A stretch of 64,000 nt of DNA from assembly GCF_030687835.1 (NCBI RefSeq), contig NZ_CP117449.1, forward strand, positions 558,001 through 622,000, given 5' to 3'. Below the pieces are notes generated by a model. It saw only the letters and a list, made by a program, of their open reading frames with translations. It did not search any database and was not told the origin of the DNA. The position numbers and the translations under genes are program-made. The stretch is from Pseudomonas hefeiensis (GTDB lineage Bacteria > Pseudomonadota > Gammaproteobacteria > Pseudomonadales > Pseudomonadaceae). Shown in pieces: positions 41,021 to 50,007 of this stretch; the stretch's first letter is position 1, and every line of letters starts with the position of its first letter.

Positions 41021-41052
41021 GCGGGGAGGCGTAGGCCTCCCCGCATCGTTTT
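41021..41052 (+). terminator. Hairpin GCGGGGAGGC-GTAG-GCCTCCCCGC with T-run
   Basis: A perfect 10-base stem with a 4-base loop is followed by ATCGTTTTT, ending 11 bases before the waaF start. It looks like the terminator of an upstream rightward gene, probably a relic or the glnE terminator displaced by REP elements. Confidence 0.7.
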
Positions 41053-41062
41053 TGGAAAGCTC

Positions 41063-42097
41063 ATGAATATTCTGATCGTAGGGCCCAGTTGGGTCGGTGA
41101 CATGGTGATGGCGCAGACACTGTTCCAGTGCCTCAAGCAGCGCCACCCACAGTGCGAAATCGACGTGCTGGCCCCCGAGTGGAGTCGGCCGATTCTTGAA
41201 CGCATGCCCCAGGTGCGCAAGGCCTTGAGCTTCCCGCTCGGCCATGGTGTGCTGGAGCTGGCGACCCGTCGACGCATCGGCAAATCCCTGGCCGGGCAAT
41301 ATGACCAGGCGATCCTGCTGCCCAATTCGTTGAAGTCGGCATTGGTGCCATTCTTCGCCAGCATCCCCACGCGCACCGGCTGGCGCGGCGAGTTTCGCTA
41401 CGGCTTGCTCAACGACGTGCGCACGCTGGATAAAGACCGCTACCCGCTGATGATCGAACGCTTTATGGCCCTGGCCTACGAGCCGGGCGCCGAAATACCC
41501 AAGCCGTATCCGCGTCCAAGCCTTGCGATAGACCCGGTGAGCCGCGAAGCGGCGCTGGCCAAGTTCGGTTTGAGCCTGGACCGCCCGGTGTTGGCCCTCT
41601 GCCCAGGCGCCGAATTCGGTGAGTCCAAGCGCTGGCCGGCGGAGCATTACGCCCAGGTCGCCGAGACGAAGATTCGCGAAGGCTGGCAGGTCTGGCTGTT
41701 CGGTTCGAAAAACGATCATTCGGTAGGCGAAGACATCCGCTCGCGGCTGATCCCGGGTCTGCGGGAGGAGTCGGTGAATCTGAGCGGTGATACCTCCCTG
41801 GCCGAGGCCATCGACCTGATGTCCTGCGCCGATTCGGTGGTGTCCAACGACTCCGGCCTGATGCACGTGGCCGCCGCCCTGAACCGGCCACTGGTAGCGG
41901 TGTATGGTTCCACTTCGCCGGGCTTTACGCCGCCGCTGGCCGAAAAAGTCGAAGTCGTACGCCTGGGCATCGAATGCAGCCCGTGCTTCGACCGTACCTG
42001 CCGCTTCGGTCATTACAACTGCCTGCGCCAGCTCATGCCACCGTCGGTGAACGATGCCCTGGGGCGTTTGCAGGGCGCACCGGTGGAGGTTCAGTAA
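41063..42097 (+). CDS. waaF: ADP-heptose:LPS heptosyltransferase II (WaaF)
   Basis: The 344-residue family 9 glycosyltransferase adds the second heptose to the LPS inner core at the cytoplasmic membrane. Key stretches are NILIVGPSWVGDMVMAQTLF at the start, LPNSLKSALVPFFA near residue 90, LALCPGAEFGESKRWPAEHY near residue 180 and SNDSGLMHVAAALNRPLVAV near residue 260 (ADP-heptose site). The ATG at 41063 is chosen over an upstream frame extension because it begins the family N-terminus and GGAAAG precedes it. It opens the operon waaF-waaC-waaG-waaP; waaC starts 1 base after its stop. Confidence 0.96.
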   Translation: MNILIVGPSWVGDMVMAQTLFQCLKQRHPQCEIDVLAPEWSRPILERMPQVRKALSFPLGHGVLELATRRRIGKSLAGQYDQAILLPNSLKSALVPFFASIPTRTGWRGEFRYGLLNDVRTLDKDRYPLMIERFMALAYEPGAEIPKPYPRPSLAIDPVSREAALAKFGLSLDRPVLALCPGAEFGESKRWPAEHYAQVAETKIREGWQVWLFGSKNDHSVGEDIRSRLIPGLREESVNLSGDTSLAEAIDLMSCADSVVSNDSGLMHVAAALNRPLVAVYGSTSPGFTPPLAEKVEVVRLGIECSPCFDRTCRFGHYNCLRQLMPPSVNDALGRLQGAPVEVQ

Positions 42098-42098
42098 C

Positions 42099-43157
42099 TT
42101 GCGGGTATTGCTGATCAAGACTTCTTCGCTGGGGGATGTAGTTCACACCCTGCCGGCGCTGACCGACGCGGCGCGGGCGATTCCCGGCATCAGGTTCGAC
42201 TGGGTGGTGGAAGAAGGCTTTGCCGAAATTCCCACCTGGCACCCGGCGGTGGACAAAGTCATCCCGGTGGCGATTCGTCGCTGGCGCAAGAACCTCTGGC
42301 AAACCATCAAAAGCGGCGAGTGGCGGCGCTTCAAGCAGAGCGTGCGTGCCGAGAAGTACGATCTGGTCATCGACGCCCAGGGCCTGCTGAAAAGCGCTTG
42401 GCTGACCCGCTACGTCAAAGCCCCGGTGGCGGGCCTGGATAAAGATTCGGCCCGGGAACCCGTGGCCGCGCGTTTCTATTCCCGCCGCCTGGCCGTGGCT
42501 CGCGGTCAGCATGCGGTAGAGCGCGTGCGCCAGTTGTTTGCCGTGGCACTGGGTTATGACCTGCCCAAAACCATGGGCAGCTACGGCCTGAATGTCGATC
42601 GCCTGGTGGAGTTGCCGCGCAGATACCCCTATGTGGTGTTCCTGCATGGCACGACTTGGGAATCCAAACACTGGCCTGAGCTCTACTGGCGTCAACTCGT
42701 TGAGCGCATGGGCCAGTTCGGCGTCGTGGTGAAGCTGCCATGGGGCAGCCCGCTGGAGAAAGCCCGGGCCGAGCGGATTGCCAGTGGCCTGCGCAACGCC
42801 CTGGTACTGCCAAAACTGAATCTGGGCGGGATGGGCAAGGTGTTGGCCGGTGCCCAGGCCTGTGTGGCTGTGGACACAGGCCTTGGTCATCTGGCTGCAG
42901 CCCTGGATGTGCCGACCATTTCACTGCTCGGCCCCACCAACCCGGTGCTGACCGGTGCCTATGGCAAGGGGCAGATTCACCTTGCCAGCGATTTCCCCTG
43001 CGCGCCCTGCATGCAGAAACAATGCACTTACCCGCCGACCGCCGAAGATGCCCGGCGGTTTGACCTGAAACGCGAGCAGCCCCTGTGCTTCACGCGTCTG
43101 AATCCCGAGCGTGTTGCCAGCCACTTGAGCACGTTATTGGCTGAGGAACCACGCTGA
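42099..43157 (+). CDS. waaC: ADP-heptose:LPS heptosyltransferase I (WaaC)
   Basis: The 352-residue family 9 enzyme adds the first heptose to Kdo. The start is a TTG at 42099, with GGAGG about 10 bases upstream, giving the standard N-terminus RVLLIKTSSLGDVVHTLPAL; the longer frame upstream runs inside waaF. Further marks are DLVIDAQGLLKSAWLTRYVK near residue 88 and VAVDTGLGHLAAALDVPTIS near residue 258. It overlaps waaG by one base (TGATG), indicating translational coupling. The product is cytosolic and membrane associated. Confidence 0.95.
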   Translation: MRVLLIKTSSLGDVVHTLPALTDAARAIPGIRFDWVVEEGFAEIPTWHPAVDKVIPVAIRRWRKNLWQTIKSGEWRRFKQSVRAEKYDLVIDAQGLLKSAWLTRYVKAPVAGLDKDSAREPVAARFYSRRLAVARGQHAVERVRQLFAVALGYDLPKTMGSYGLNVDRLVELPRRYPYVVFLHGTTWESKHWPELYWRQLVERMGQFGVVVKLPWGSPLEKARAERIASGLRNALVLPKLNLGGMGKVLAGAQACVAVDTGLGHLAAALDVPTISLLGPTNPVLTGAYGKGQIHLASDFPCAPCMQKQCTYPPTAEDARRFDLKREQPLCFTRLNPERVASHLSTLLAEEPR

Positions 43158-44281
43158 TGCAATTGGCTTTTGTCCTTTATAAATACTTCCCCTTCGGCGG
43201 CCTGCAGCGTGACTTCATGCGCATCGCCCTGGAATGCCAGCGGCGCGGTCACCAGATCCGCGTCTACACGCTGATCTGGGAAGGTGACGTCCCGCCGGGC
43301 TTTGAAGTGCTGGTGGCACCGGTCAAGGCGCTGTTCAACCACCGTCGCAACGAGAAACTCAGTGCGTGGATGGAAAACGACCTGGCCAAGCGTCCTGTCG
43401 ACCGTTTGATCGGCTTCAATAAAATGCCCGGCCTAGACGTGTATTACGCCGCTGACGGCTGCTTTGAAGACAAGGCGCAGAACCTGCGCAATTCGCTGTA
43501 CCGGCGTTGGGGGCGTTACCGCCACTTTGCCGAGTACGAGCGAGCGGTATTCGCCAAGGATGCCAAGACCGAAGTACTGATGATTTCCGAAGTGCAACAG
43601 CCTTTGTTCATCAAGCACTACGACACGCCGCTGGAGCGCTTTCACCTGCTGCCACCGGGCATCGCTCAGGATCGTCGCCGGCCCGCCGACGCTGATGAGG
43701 TTCGCGCCGCGTTCCGCACCGAATTCGAACTGGCCGATGATGACCTGCTGCTGGTGCAAATTGGTTCCGGGTTCAAGACCAAGGGCGTGGATCGCAGCCT
43801 CAAGGCTCTGGCCGCGCTGCCTTCGCAGCTTAAAAAACGCACCCGGCTGTTTGTAATCGGCCAGGACGACCCCAAAGTATTCCAATTGCAGAGCGCCGCG
43901 TTGGGGCTCGGTGACAACGTAAGCTTCCTCAAGGGCCGTAGCGACATTCCGCGTTTCCTGCTGGGCGCCGACCTGTTGATTCACCCGGCGTACAACGAGA
44001 ACACCGGCACCGTACTGCTCGAAGCACTGGTGGCCGGCTTGCCGGTGCTGGTCAGCGCGGTGTGCGGATATGCCCATTACATCACCGAGGCCGACAGTGG
44101 CCTGGTGCTGGACGAGCCGTTCGAACAGGCGCAGCTCACCGAGTACCTGGGGCGAATGTTGGGTGACGCCGACGCACGAGCGGCCTGGAGCCGCAACGGT
44201 CTGGCCTTCGCCGAGACGGCCGACCTCTACAGCATGCCGCAGCATGCGGCCGATGTAATATTGGCGGAGCACGCACGATGA
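43157..44281 (+). CDS. waaG: LPS core glucosyltransferase WaaG
   Basis: The 374-residue GT4-family (GT-B fold) enzyme adds the first outer-core hexose to heptose II. In pseudomonads this sugar is usually galactosamine rather than glucose, which the sequence cannot settle. The glycine-rich N-terminus YKYFPFGGLQRDFMRIALEC fits WaaG. The nucleotide-sugar site is near the C-terminal EX7E motif, NENTGTVLLEALVAGLPVLV. It overlaps waaC by 1 base and waaP by 4 bases. Confidence 0.93.
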   Translation: MQLAFVLYKYFPFGGLQRDFMRIALECQRRGHQIRVYTLIWEGDVPPGFEVLVAPVKALFNHRRNEKLSAWMENDLAKRPVDRLIGFNKMPGLDVYYAADGCFEDKAQNLRNSLYRRWGRYRHFAEYERAVFAKDAKTEVLMISEVQQPLFIKHYDTPLERFHLLPPGIAQDRRRPADADEVRAAFRTEFELADDDLLLVQIGSGFKTKGVDRSLKALAALPSQLKKRTRLFVIGQDDPKVFQLQSAALGLGDNVSFLKGRSDIPRFLLGADLLIHPAYNENTGTVLLEALVAGLPVLVSAVCGYAHYITEADSGLVLDEPFEQAQLTEYLGRMLGDADARAAWSRNGLAFAETADLYSMPQHAADVILAEHAR

Positions 44282-45084
44282 AATTGATGCTGGCCGAACC
44301 GTTCAAGAGCCTTTGGGCCGGACGCGATGCGTTCGCCGAAGTCGAGGCGCTCAAGGGCGAGGTCTATCGCGAGCTGGAAGCCCGGCGCACCTTGCGCACG
44401 GAGGTGGACGGTCGCGGCTTTTTCGTGAAGATCCACCGTGGCATCGGTTGGCGCGAGATCTTCAAGAACCTGCTGACCGCCAAGTTGCCGGTACTCGGCG
44501 CGGGACAGGAATGGAAAGCCATCCAGCGCCTGCAGCAAGTCGGTGTGCCGACCATGACCGCCGTTGCGTATGGCGAGAAAGGCAGCAACCCGGCCGACCA
44601 GCATTCGTTCATCGTCACCGAAGAACTGGCGCCGACCGTCAGTCTCGAAGATCTCAGCATGGACTGGGCCAAGCAGCCGCCACAGCCGAAACTCAAGCGA
44701 GCCCTGATCGCCGAAGTGGCGCGCATGACCGGCATGATGCACCGGGCCGGGGTCAACCATCGCGACTGCTACATCTGCCACTTTTTGCTGCACACCGATA
44801 AGCCCGTGACCGCCACGGATTTCAAACTTTCTGTGATCGACCTGCACCGTGCGCAGATCCGCCCGGCCATCCCCCTTCGTTGGCGCAACAAGGACCTGGC
44901 GGCGCTGTATTTCTCTGCGATGGACATCGGTCTGACCCGTCGTGACAAGTTGCGTTTCCTCAAGGGGTATTTCCAGCAGCCGCTAAGGCGGATCCTGGCC
45001 GAAGAAGCGTCGCTGTTGACCTGGCTCGAAGGTAAAGCCAACAGGCTTTATGCGCGCAAGCTGCGGTACGGGGGCGCGCTCTGA
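44278..45084 (+). CDS. waaP: LPS heptose I kinase WaaP
   Basis: The 268-residue protein kinase-like enzyme phosphorylates heptose I of the inner core, a modification important for outer-membrane stability and reported essential in P. aeruginosa. The catalytic loop is intact: NHRDCYICHFLL near residue 160, with the catalytic Asp, and VIDLHRAQIRPAI near residue 187, with the metal-binding Asp. The nucleotide-binding Lys is probably in GRGFFVKIHRGIGW near residue 47. It overlaps both neighbours (ATGA with waaG, 1 base with the next gene). Confidence 0.95.
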   Translation: MKLMLAEPFKSLWAGRDAFAEVEALKGEVYRELEARRTLRTEVDGRGFFVKIHRGIGWREIFKNLLTAKLPVLGAGQEWKAIQRLQQVGVPTMTAVAYGEKGSNPADQHSFIVTEELAPTVSLEDLSMDWAKQPPQPKLKRALIAEVARMTGMMHRAGVNHRDCYICHFLLHTDKPVTATDFKLSVIDLHRAQIRPAIPLRWRNKDLAALYFSAMDIGLTRRDKLRFLKGYFQQPLRRILAEEASLLTWLEGKANRLYARKLRYGGAL

Positions 45085-45818
45085 TGTCGGGTTGGGTACT
45101 GGAGCCTGCCTACGCTGAGCTGGCAGGGGATTTCGGCAGTCTTGATGCAGTGTTCGCCCTAGAGGGAGAGCGTCTGACGCGGGACCCGCTGTCAGAGGTG
45201 ATTCGGGTACAGCGCAACGGCGTGAATTATTACGTCAAGCGCTACACCGGAGCCGGCAAGGGCTTGCGGCGCTATCTGGGTAAACCACGGGTCAAGTCCG
45301 AATGGCAGAACCTCAAGCGCTTCGCCAAGTGGGGCATCCCCACCGCCGAAATCGTCGCCTGGGGGCTGGAGCGACGTGGCGCAGCCTATGACCGTGGCGC
45401 GATGATCACGCGCGAGCTGCCTGGTACCGAAGACCTCTCGGCATTGGCCAGACGTCACGATTCGAGGCTGGCGGATCGTGCCTGGGTTGACGGGGTGAGT
45501 CGGCAACTGGCCGGCTATACGCGGACCATGCACGAAAATCGCTTCACCCATAACGACCTGAAGTGGCGCAACTTGTTGATCGACGATCAGTCACGGCTGT
45601 TTTTTATCGATTGTCCGAACGGTGATTTCTGGCGCGGCTTCTGGCTCAAGTATCGCATCACCAAAGACCTGGCGTGCCTGGACAAGGTGGCCAAATATCA
45701 TTTGTCGGCTACTCAGCGGCTGCGTTTTTACCTGCAATATCGCCAGCGCAACCGACTCGATGCGTGTGACAAGAAGCGCATCCGTCACGTAGTGAGATTT
45801 TTCGAGGGGCGTGAATGA
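45084..45818 (+). CDS. LPS kinase InaA/WaaP-like family protein
   Basis: The 244-residue protein is a second core kinase candidate. The N-lobe Lys is in GVNYYVKRYTGAGKG near residue 45. The catalytic loop FTHNDLKWRNLLID near residue 153 keeps the catalytic Asp and Asn, and the DFG-equivalent is FFIDCPNGDFW. It is thus expected to be active, probably on another heptose position of the inner core. It overlaps waaP by 1 base and the next kinase gene by 4 bases. By position it corresponds to the wap kinase genes of P. aeruginosa, but I cannot fix the symbol. Confidence 0.85.
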   Translation: MSGWVLEPAYAELAGDFGSLDAVFALEGERLTRDPLSEVIRVQRNGVNYYVKRYTGAGKGLRRYLGKPRVKSEWQNLKRFAKWGIPTAEIVAWGLERRGAAYDRGAMITRELPGTEDLSALARRHDSRLADRAWVDGVSRQLAGYTRTMHENRFTHNDLKWRNLLIDDQSRLFFIDCPNGDFWRGFWLKYRITKDLACLDKVAKYHLSATQRLRFYLQYRQRNRLDACDKKRIRHVVRFFEGRE

Positions 45819-46567
45819 CTGATTTTCTGGCGACCGAAGACCAGTCATTGTTGCAGCGTCACGGCCTGGATAGCTTCGAAGCCCTTTGGAACCTGCCATT
45901 GGATGCGGTGGATGAACCCAACACCGCGGGCGGCGGCTGGAGCAGTGTGTTCCGGCTGGAACTGGAAGGGCGGGGTTATTACCTCAAACGCCAGAGTAAC
46001 TACCTGACCAGGACGTGGTCCCGGCCCTTCGGCGAACCAAGTTTTTCCCGGGAGTTTCGCAACATCAGCCGTTACCGCCAACTGGGGATTCCGGCCCTGC
46101 AAGCGGTGTTCCATGGCCAGCGCAAGGTCGAGGGTGAGGTGCGGGCGATTCTGCTGACGCGTGCCCTGGACGGTTGGGATGACCTGGATTCATTGCTGCA
46201 ACGCTGGTCGAGCCTGACGGCGGCGCAACGTTCAATCGTCCTGCAGGCTTGCGGGCAGTTGGCGCGGCGCCTGCACGGCATGCACCAGATCCATGGTTGC
46301 TTCTACCCCAAGCACATTTTTCTGCAAGCCACCGCCAGCGGCTATCAGGCGCAGTTGATCGATCTCGAAAAGACTCGACCACTATTGTTCGGTCAGCGGG
46401 ATCGAATCAAGGACCTGGAGCCCTTGCTGCGTCGCGCGCGAGTCTGGAGTGACGACGATGTGCGTCAAATGCTCTGCACCTATCTGGATCAACCGCCCAA
46501 GAGTGTGCTGGTTGACCGCTGGATGACCCGCCTGATCGCCCGGCGTAGCCATAAGGAGGCTCGTTGA
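45815..46567 (+). CDS. LPS kinase-like protein lacking the catalytic Asp
   Basis: The 250-residue protein has the WaaP/InaA fold, with the N-lobe Lys in GRGYYLKRQSNYLTR near residue 52. The loop that should read H-x-D is IHGCFYPKHIFL near residue 166: aligned with the HRDCYICHFLL of WaaP, Cys replaces the catalytic Asp. The metal-binding Asp is kept in QLIDLEKTRPLLFG. It may be a pseudokinase, act by a changed mechanism, or assist the neighbouring kinases. It is coupled by 4- and 1-base overlaps within the operon. Confidence 0.82.
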   Translation: MTDFLATEDQSLLQRHGLDSFEALWNLPLDAVDEPNTAGGGWSSVFRLELEGRGYYLKRQSNYLTRTWSRPFGEPSFSREFRNISRYRQLGIPALQAVFHGQRKVEGEVRAILLTRALDGWDDLDSLLQRWSSLTAAQRSIVLQACGQLARRLHGMHQIHGCFYPKHIFLQATASGYQAQLIDLEKTRPLLFGQRDRIKDLEPLLRRARVWSDDDVRQMLCTYLDQPPKSVLVDRWMTRLIARRSHKEAR

Positions 46568-48006
46568 TGCATTTATCTGAATTGAAGAACGCCGGCCGTA
46601 GCCCCAGCCTGCCTTTGAGCCTGGAGCTGGCGGACGCCGCCGGCCCGGCGCAATTGCAGCTGCTTTCCCTGTTGCGTGTGTTACCGGGACAGCGCTACGT
46701 CGGTGCGGGCATCTGGCGCGGCCGTCCGGTGTTGGCCAAGTTGCTGGTAGGCAGCAAAGCGGGCAGGCACTTTCATCGCGAACTGCAAGGCGTGCGCCTG
46801 CTGGCCGAGCAGGGGCTGACTACGCCGCTGTTGCTGGCCGATGGCCTGAAAGAAAGCGAGGGTGGCTGGCTGCTATTCGAATTGCTTGAGGGGGCCGAAA
46901 GCCTCGGGGACGCCTGGAAACAGGTCGAGGGCCTGCCATTGCTCGCCGACGAACAAACGGCGGTACTGGCCGAGGCGTTGGGGGCGATTGCGCAACTGCA
47001 CAGCAAAGGCCTGTGGCAGGAAGATCTGCACTTGGACAATCTGTTGCGTCACGGCGGCAAGCTCTATTTGATCGACGGCGCCGGCATCCGTGCCGAAACC
47101 CCGGGTCAACCGTTGTCGCGCAACAAAGTGCTCGAAAACCTGGGGGTGTTTTTCGCCCAGTTACCCAAATCCCTCGAGCCTTTCAACGAAGAGTTGTTGG
47201 TGCATTACCTGCTGGGCAACGCCGAGCACGCATTGCCCATGGAGGCGCTGCAAAAACAGATCGACAAGGTGCAGGCCTGGCGTCTGAAAGACTTTCTGGA
47301 AAAGGTCGGGCGCGAGTGCAGTCTGTTCAGCGTGCAGCGGGGGCCGTTCAGTCTGCGGGCGATTCGTCGTGATGAAGAGGCGGTGATGGCGCCGGTACTG
47401 GAGCAGGCCGATGCCTTGCTTGATCAGGGCCACTTATACAAGACCGGTGGGTCGGCGAGCGTGGGTAAAGTCGATGTGAACGGGCGGTCTCTGCTGATCA
47501 AGCGCTATAACATCAAAAACTTCGCCCACTGGCTCAAGCGCTTCTGGCGTCCGAGCCGCGCCTGGCATGCCTGGCGCGAAGGTCATCGCCTGACTTTCCT
47601 CGGTATTGCCACACCCAAGCCGCTGGCACTGCTGGAAAAGCGTTTTCTGTGGCTACGTCGCGGCGCCTACCTGGTGACCGAGCATCTGCCGGGGCCTGAC
47701 ATCATCGAGCGCCTGGCCCCTTACGTCGAAAGCGGCGCCGCTCCCGAGCCGGAGTTACTGGCGCTGGACCGGCTGTTCGCCGGCCTGATCCGCGAACGCA
47801 TCAGTCACGGTGACTTCAAGGGCCACAACCTGCTCTGGCAGGACGATCGCTGGGCGCTGATCGACCTGGACTCCATGTGCCAGCACCGCAGCCTCTCCAG
47901 TTTCACCCCAGCCTATGCCAGGGATCGCGCGCGGTTCATGCGCAACTGGCCGCAGGACAGTGCGTTGTATCAGGTGATTGATCAGCGGTTGCCCAAAAGT
48001 TTTTGA
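46567..48006 (+). CDS. Tandem kinase-fold protein of the LPS core locus
   Basis: The 479-residue protein contains two kinase-like modules. The first has LWQEDLHLDNLLRHG near residue 155 and KLYLIDGAGIRAE; the second has RISHGDFKGHNLLWQDD near residue 414 and WALIDLDSMCQHRS. Both loops keep an Asp and an Asn, so both may bind nucleotide. The N-lobe of the second module is near SLLIKRYNIKNFAHWL, residue 308. The ATG at 46567 shares its A with the previous stop; a TTG 3 bases earlier is also possible. Likely a core-sugar kinase; substrate unknown. It resembles the PA5006-type gene of the P. aeruginosa core cluster. Confidence 0.8.
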   Translation: MHLSELKNAGRSPSLPLSLELADAAGPAQLQLLSLLRVLPGQRYVGAGIWRGRPVLAKLLVGSKAGRHFHRELQGVRLLAEQGLTTPLLLADGLKESEGGWLLFELLEGAESLGDAWKQVEGLPLLADEQTAVLAEALGAIAQLHSKGLWQEDLHLDNLLRHGGKLYLIDGAGIRAETPGQPLSRNKVLENLGVFFAQLPKSLEPFNEELLVHYLLGNAEHALPMEALQKQIDKVQAWRLKDFLEKVGRECSLFSVQRGPFSLRAIRRDEEAVMAPVLEQADALLDQGHLYKTGGSASVGKVDVNGRSLLIKRYNIKNFAHWLKRFWRPSRAWHAWREGHRLTFLGIATPKPLALLEKRFLWLRRGAYLVTEHLPGPDIIERLAPYVESGAAPEPELLALDRLFAGLIRERISHGDFKGHNLLWQDDRWALIDLDSMCQHRSLSSFTPAYARDRARFMRNWPQDSALYQVIDQRLPKSF

Positions 48007-48056
48007 ATGGTGCCCCGATAGCTGCATCGGCACGTTCCCTGTGTGGATCTTCCCAG

Positions 48057-48120
48057 GGCTGCGATCTTTGGTTTACCACTTGAGGTTCAAGGGAAAGATC
48101 AAAATCAAAAGATCGCAGCC
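48057..48120. repeat. Inverted repeat GGCTGCGATCTT/AAGATCGCAGCC
   Basis: A perfect 12-base inverted pair lies 40 bases apart in the 252-base gap before the carbamoyltransferase gene. It is followed by CTTCGGCAGCACCTAC, a sequence typical of another Pseudomonas intergenic repeat family. A TATAAT at 48159-48164 may be the -10 of the downstream gene, but no -35 is convincing. Confidence 0.7.
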
Positions 48121-48258
48121 TTCGGCAGCACCTACGAGGCTTGCCAACGCTTTTAAGCTATAATCGCGCCCTTTAGCTGCCCCGCGCCCCCGGCGTGTGG
48201 CACATCCTTTTTCGAGGCGCTTGTCGCCCGTATACAGACATTAAGAGGCTAGACCCCT

Positions 48259-50007
48259 GTGGCATTGACGATTCTTGGCCTGTCCGGCGCCCTTAGCCAT
48301 GATCCTTCCGCAGCGCTGTACATCGACGGCAAGCTGATCGCGGCGGCCGAGGAAGAGCGCTTCGTACGCGATAAACATGCAAAGAACCGCATGCCCTATG
48401 AGTCGGCGAAGTTCTGCCTGGAGCAGGCCGGAATCAAGCCGTCCGACGTCGATGTGGTGGCAATTCCGTTCGCGCCGATCAGCCTGTTCGGCGAAGCGCG
48501 CTGGCACTACGCCAAGCGATACTGGTACGCCCCGGATCGCGCCCTTGATGCGATCCTGATGGGCAACCGTCGTTATAAGCGCTATCGCCGCAAGATCGTC
48601 TGGTGCCTGGAGCAGTTGGGTTTTGATCCGAAAAAAATCAAGATCGAACCGGTCGAGCACCACTTGGCCCACGCTTCCAGCGCCTACCACTGCTCGGGCT
48701 TTCAGGAAAAAACCGCGATCCTGGGCATCGACGGCAAAGGCGAATACGCCACGACCTTCTTCGGCTACGGCGAAAACGGCAAGATCCACAAGATCAAGGA
48801 ATTTTTCGACCCTGATTCTTTGGGCGGCCTGTATGGGGCGATCACCGAGTTCCTGGGTTTTGAAATGCTCGACGGTGAGTTCAAGGTCATGGGCATGGCG
48901 CCTTACGGCGATGCCAGCAAGTATGATTTCTCGCGCCTGGCCTCGTTTGAAAATGGCGAACTGGTGATCAATACCGACTACGCCAACGTGATCGGTCTGC
49001 GTCGCTATAAAGAGAAGGGCAAGGGTTTCTACTTCTCGCCGAAGCTGATCGAATGGCTCGGTCCCAAGCGCGAAGGCGACATCGCCGACGAGCCGTACAT
49101 CCATTACGCGGCCAGCATGCAGGCGCTGTTCGAGAAACTTGCACTGCAGATGATCGATCACTATCTGGGCGACGTGCTCAAGGAAACCGGCAAGCTGGCT
49201 TTCGCTGGCGGCTGCGCATTGAACGTCAAGCTGAATCAGAAAATCATCGCCCGTGACGACGTCAAGGAACTGTTCGTGCAGCCGGCTTCCGGCGACGCCG
49301 GCACCGCAGTGGGGGCGGCAGCTTATGTGTCCCACGCCCGTGGCGTGCCGGTAGAGAAGATGGAACACGTCTACCTCGGCCCGGCCTACAGCAACGAAGA
49401 CGTCATCGCCGCGTGCGCCCGTCATCCGAGCAAACCTGTGTGGCGCAAGATCGACAATACCCCCGAGCGCATTGCCAGGATCATGGTCGACGGTAACCCG
49501 GTGGCCTGGTTCCAGGGGCGCATGGAGTTTGGCCCGCGTGCCTTGGGTGGTCGTTCGATCATCGGGTGCCCAAGCGCCAGCGGCGTGGCCAACCGCATCA
49601 ACGAACAGATCAAGTTCCGCGAGCGCTGGAGGCCTTTCTGCCCGTCGATGCTCGATACGGTCGCACCGCAGATGATCAAGGTCGATCACCCTGCACCGTT
49701 CATGACCTTCACCTTCGAAGTGGCCGAAGAGTGGAAAACCCGCGTACCGGAAGTCGTCCACGAAGACGGCACATCCCGGGCCCAGGTACTCAAGCGTGAA
49801 TACAACCCGCGCTATTACGACATGATGAAGGCCCTGGAAGTCCTGACCGGCAACGGCGTGTCCCTGAACACCTCACTCAACCGCCGTGGCGAACCGATGA
49901 TCTGCTCGCCTACGGACGCACTGAACATGTTCTTTGGCTCTGACCTGCAATATCTGATCATGGAAGATATTCTGGTGGTCAAAGAGGGAGTGGATGTTTA
50001 TGACTGA
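48259..50007 (+). CDS. NodU/CmcH-family carbamoyltransferase of the LPS core
   Basis: The 582-residue enzyme transfers a carbamoyl group from carbamoyl phosphate through carbamoyl adenylate. The N-terminal Kae1-like half has VEHHLAHASSAYHCSGF near residue 133 (metal-binding His residues) and FAGGCALNVKLNQKI near residue 315. The C-terminal half has AWFQGRMEFGPRALGGRSII near residue 417, the family signature. P. aeruginosa carries O-carbamoyl on heptose II of the core and has such a gene (called wapO) at this place, so that is the likely role. The start is GTG, with AGAGG upstream. It overlaps the next gene by 8 bases. Confidence 0.9.
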   Translation: MALTILGLSGALSHDPSAALYIDGKLIAAAEEERFVRDKHAKNRMPYESAKFCLEQAGIKPSDVDVVAIPFAPISLFGEARWHYAKRYWYAPDRALDAILMGNRRYKRYRRKIVWCLEQLGFDPKKIKIEPVEHHLAHASSAYHCSGFQEKTAILGIDGKGEYATTFFGYGENGKIHKIKEFFDPDSLGGLYGAITEFLGFEMLDGEFKVMGMAPYGDASKYDFSRLASFENGELVINTDYANVIGLRRYKEKGKGFYFSPKLIEWLGPKREGDIADEPYIHYAASMQALFEKLALQMIDHYLGDVLKETGKLAFAGGCALNVKLNQKIIARDDVKELFVQPASGDAGTAVGAAAYVSHARGVPVEKMEHVYLGPAYSNEDVIAACARHPSKPVWRKIDNTPERIARIMVDGNPVAWFQGRMEFGPRALGGRSIIGCPSASGVANRINEQIKFRERWRPFCPSMLDTVAPQMIKVDHPAPFMTFTFEVAEEWKTRVPEVVHEDGTSRAQVLKREYNPRYYDMMKALEVLTGNGVSLNTSLNRRGEPMICSPTDALNMFFGSDLQYLIMEDILVVKEGVDVYD

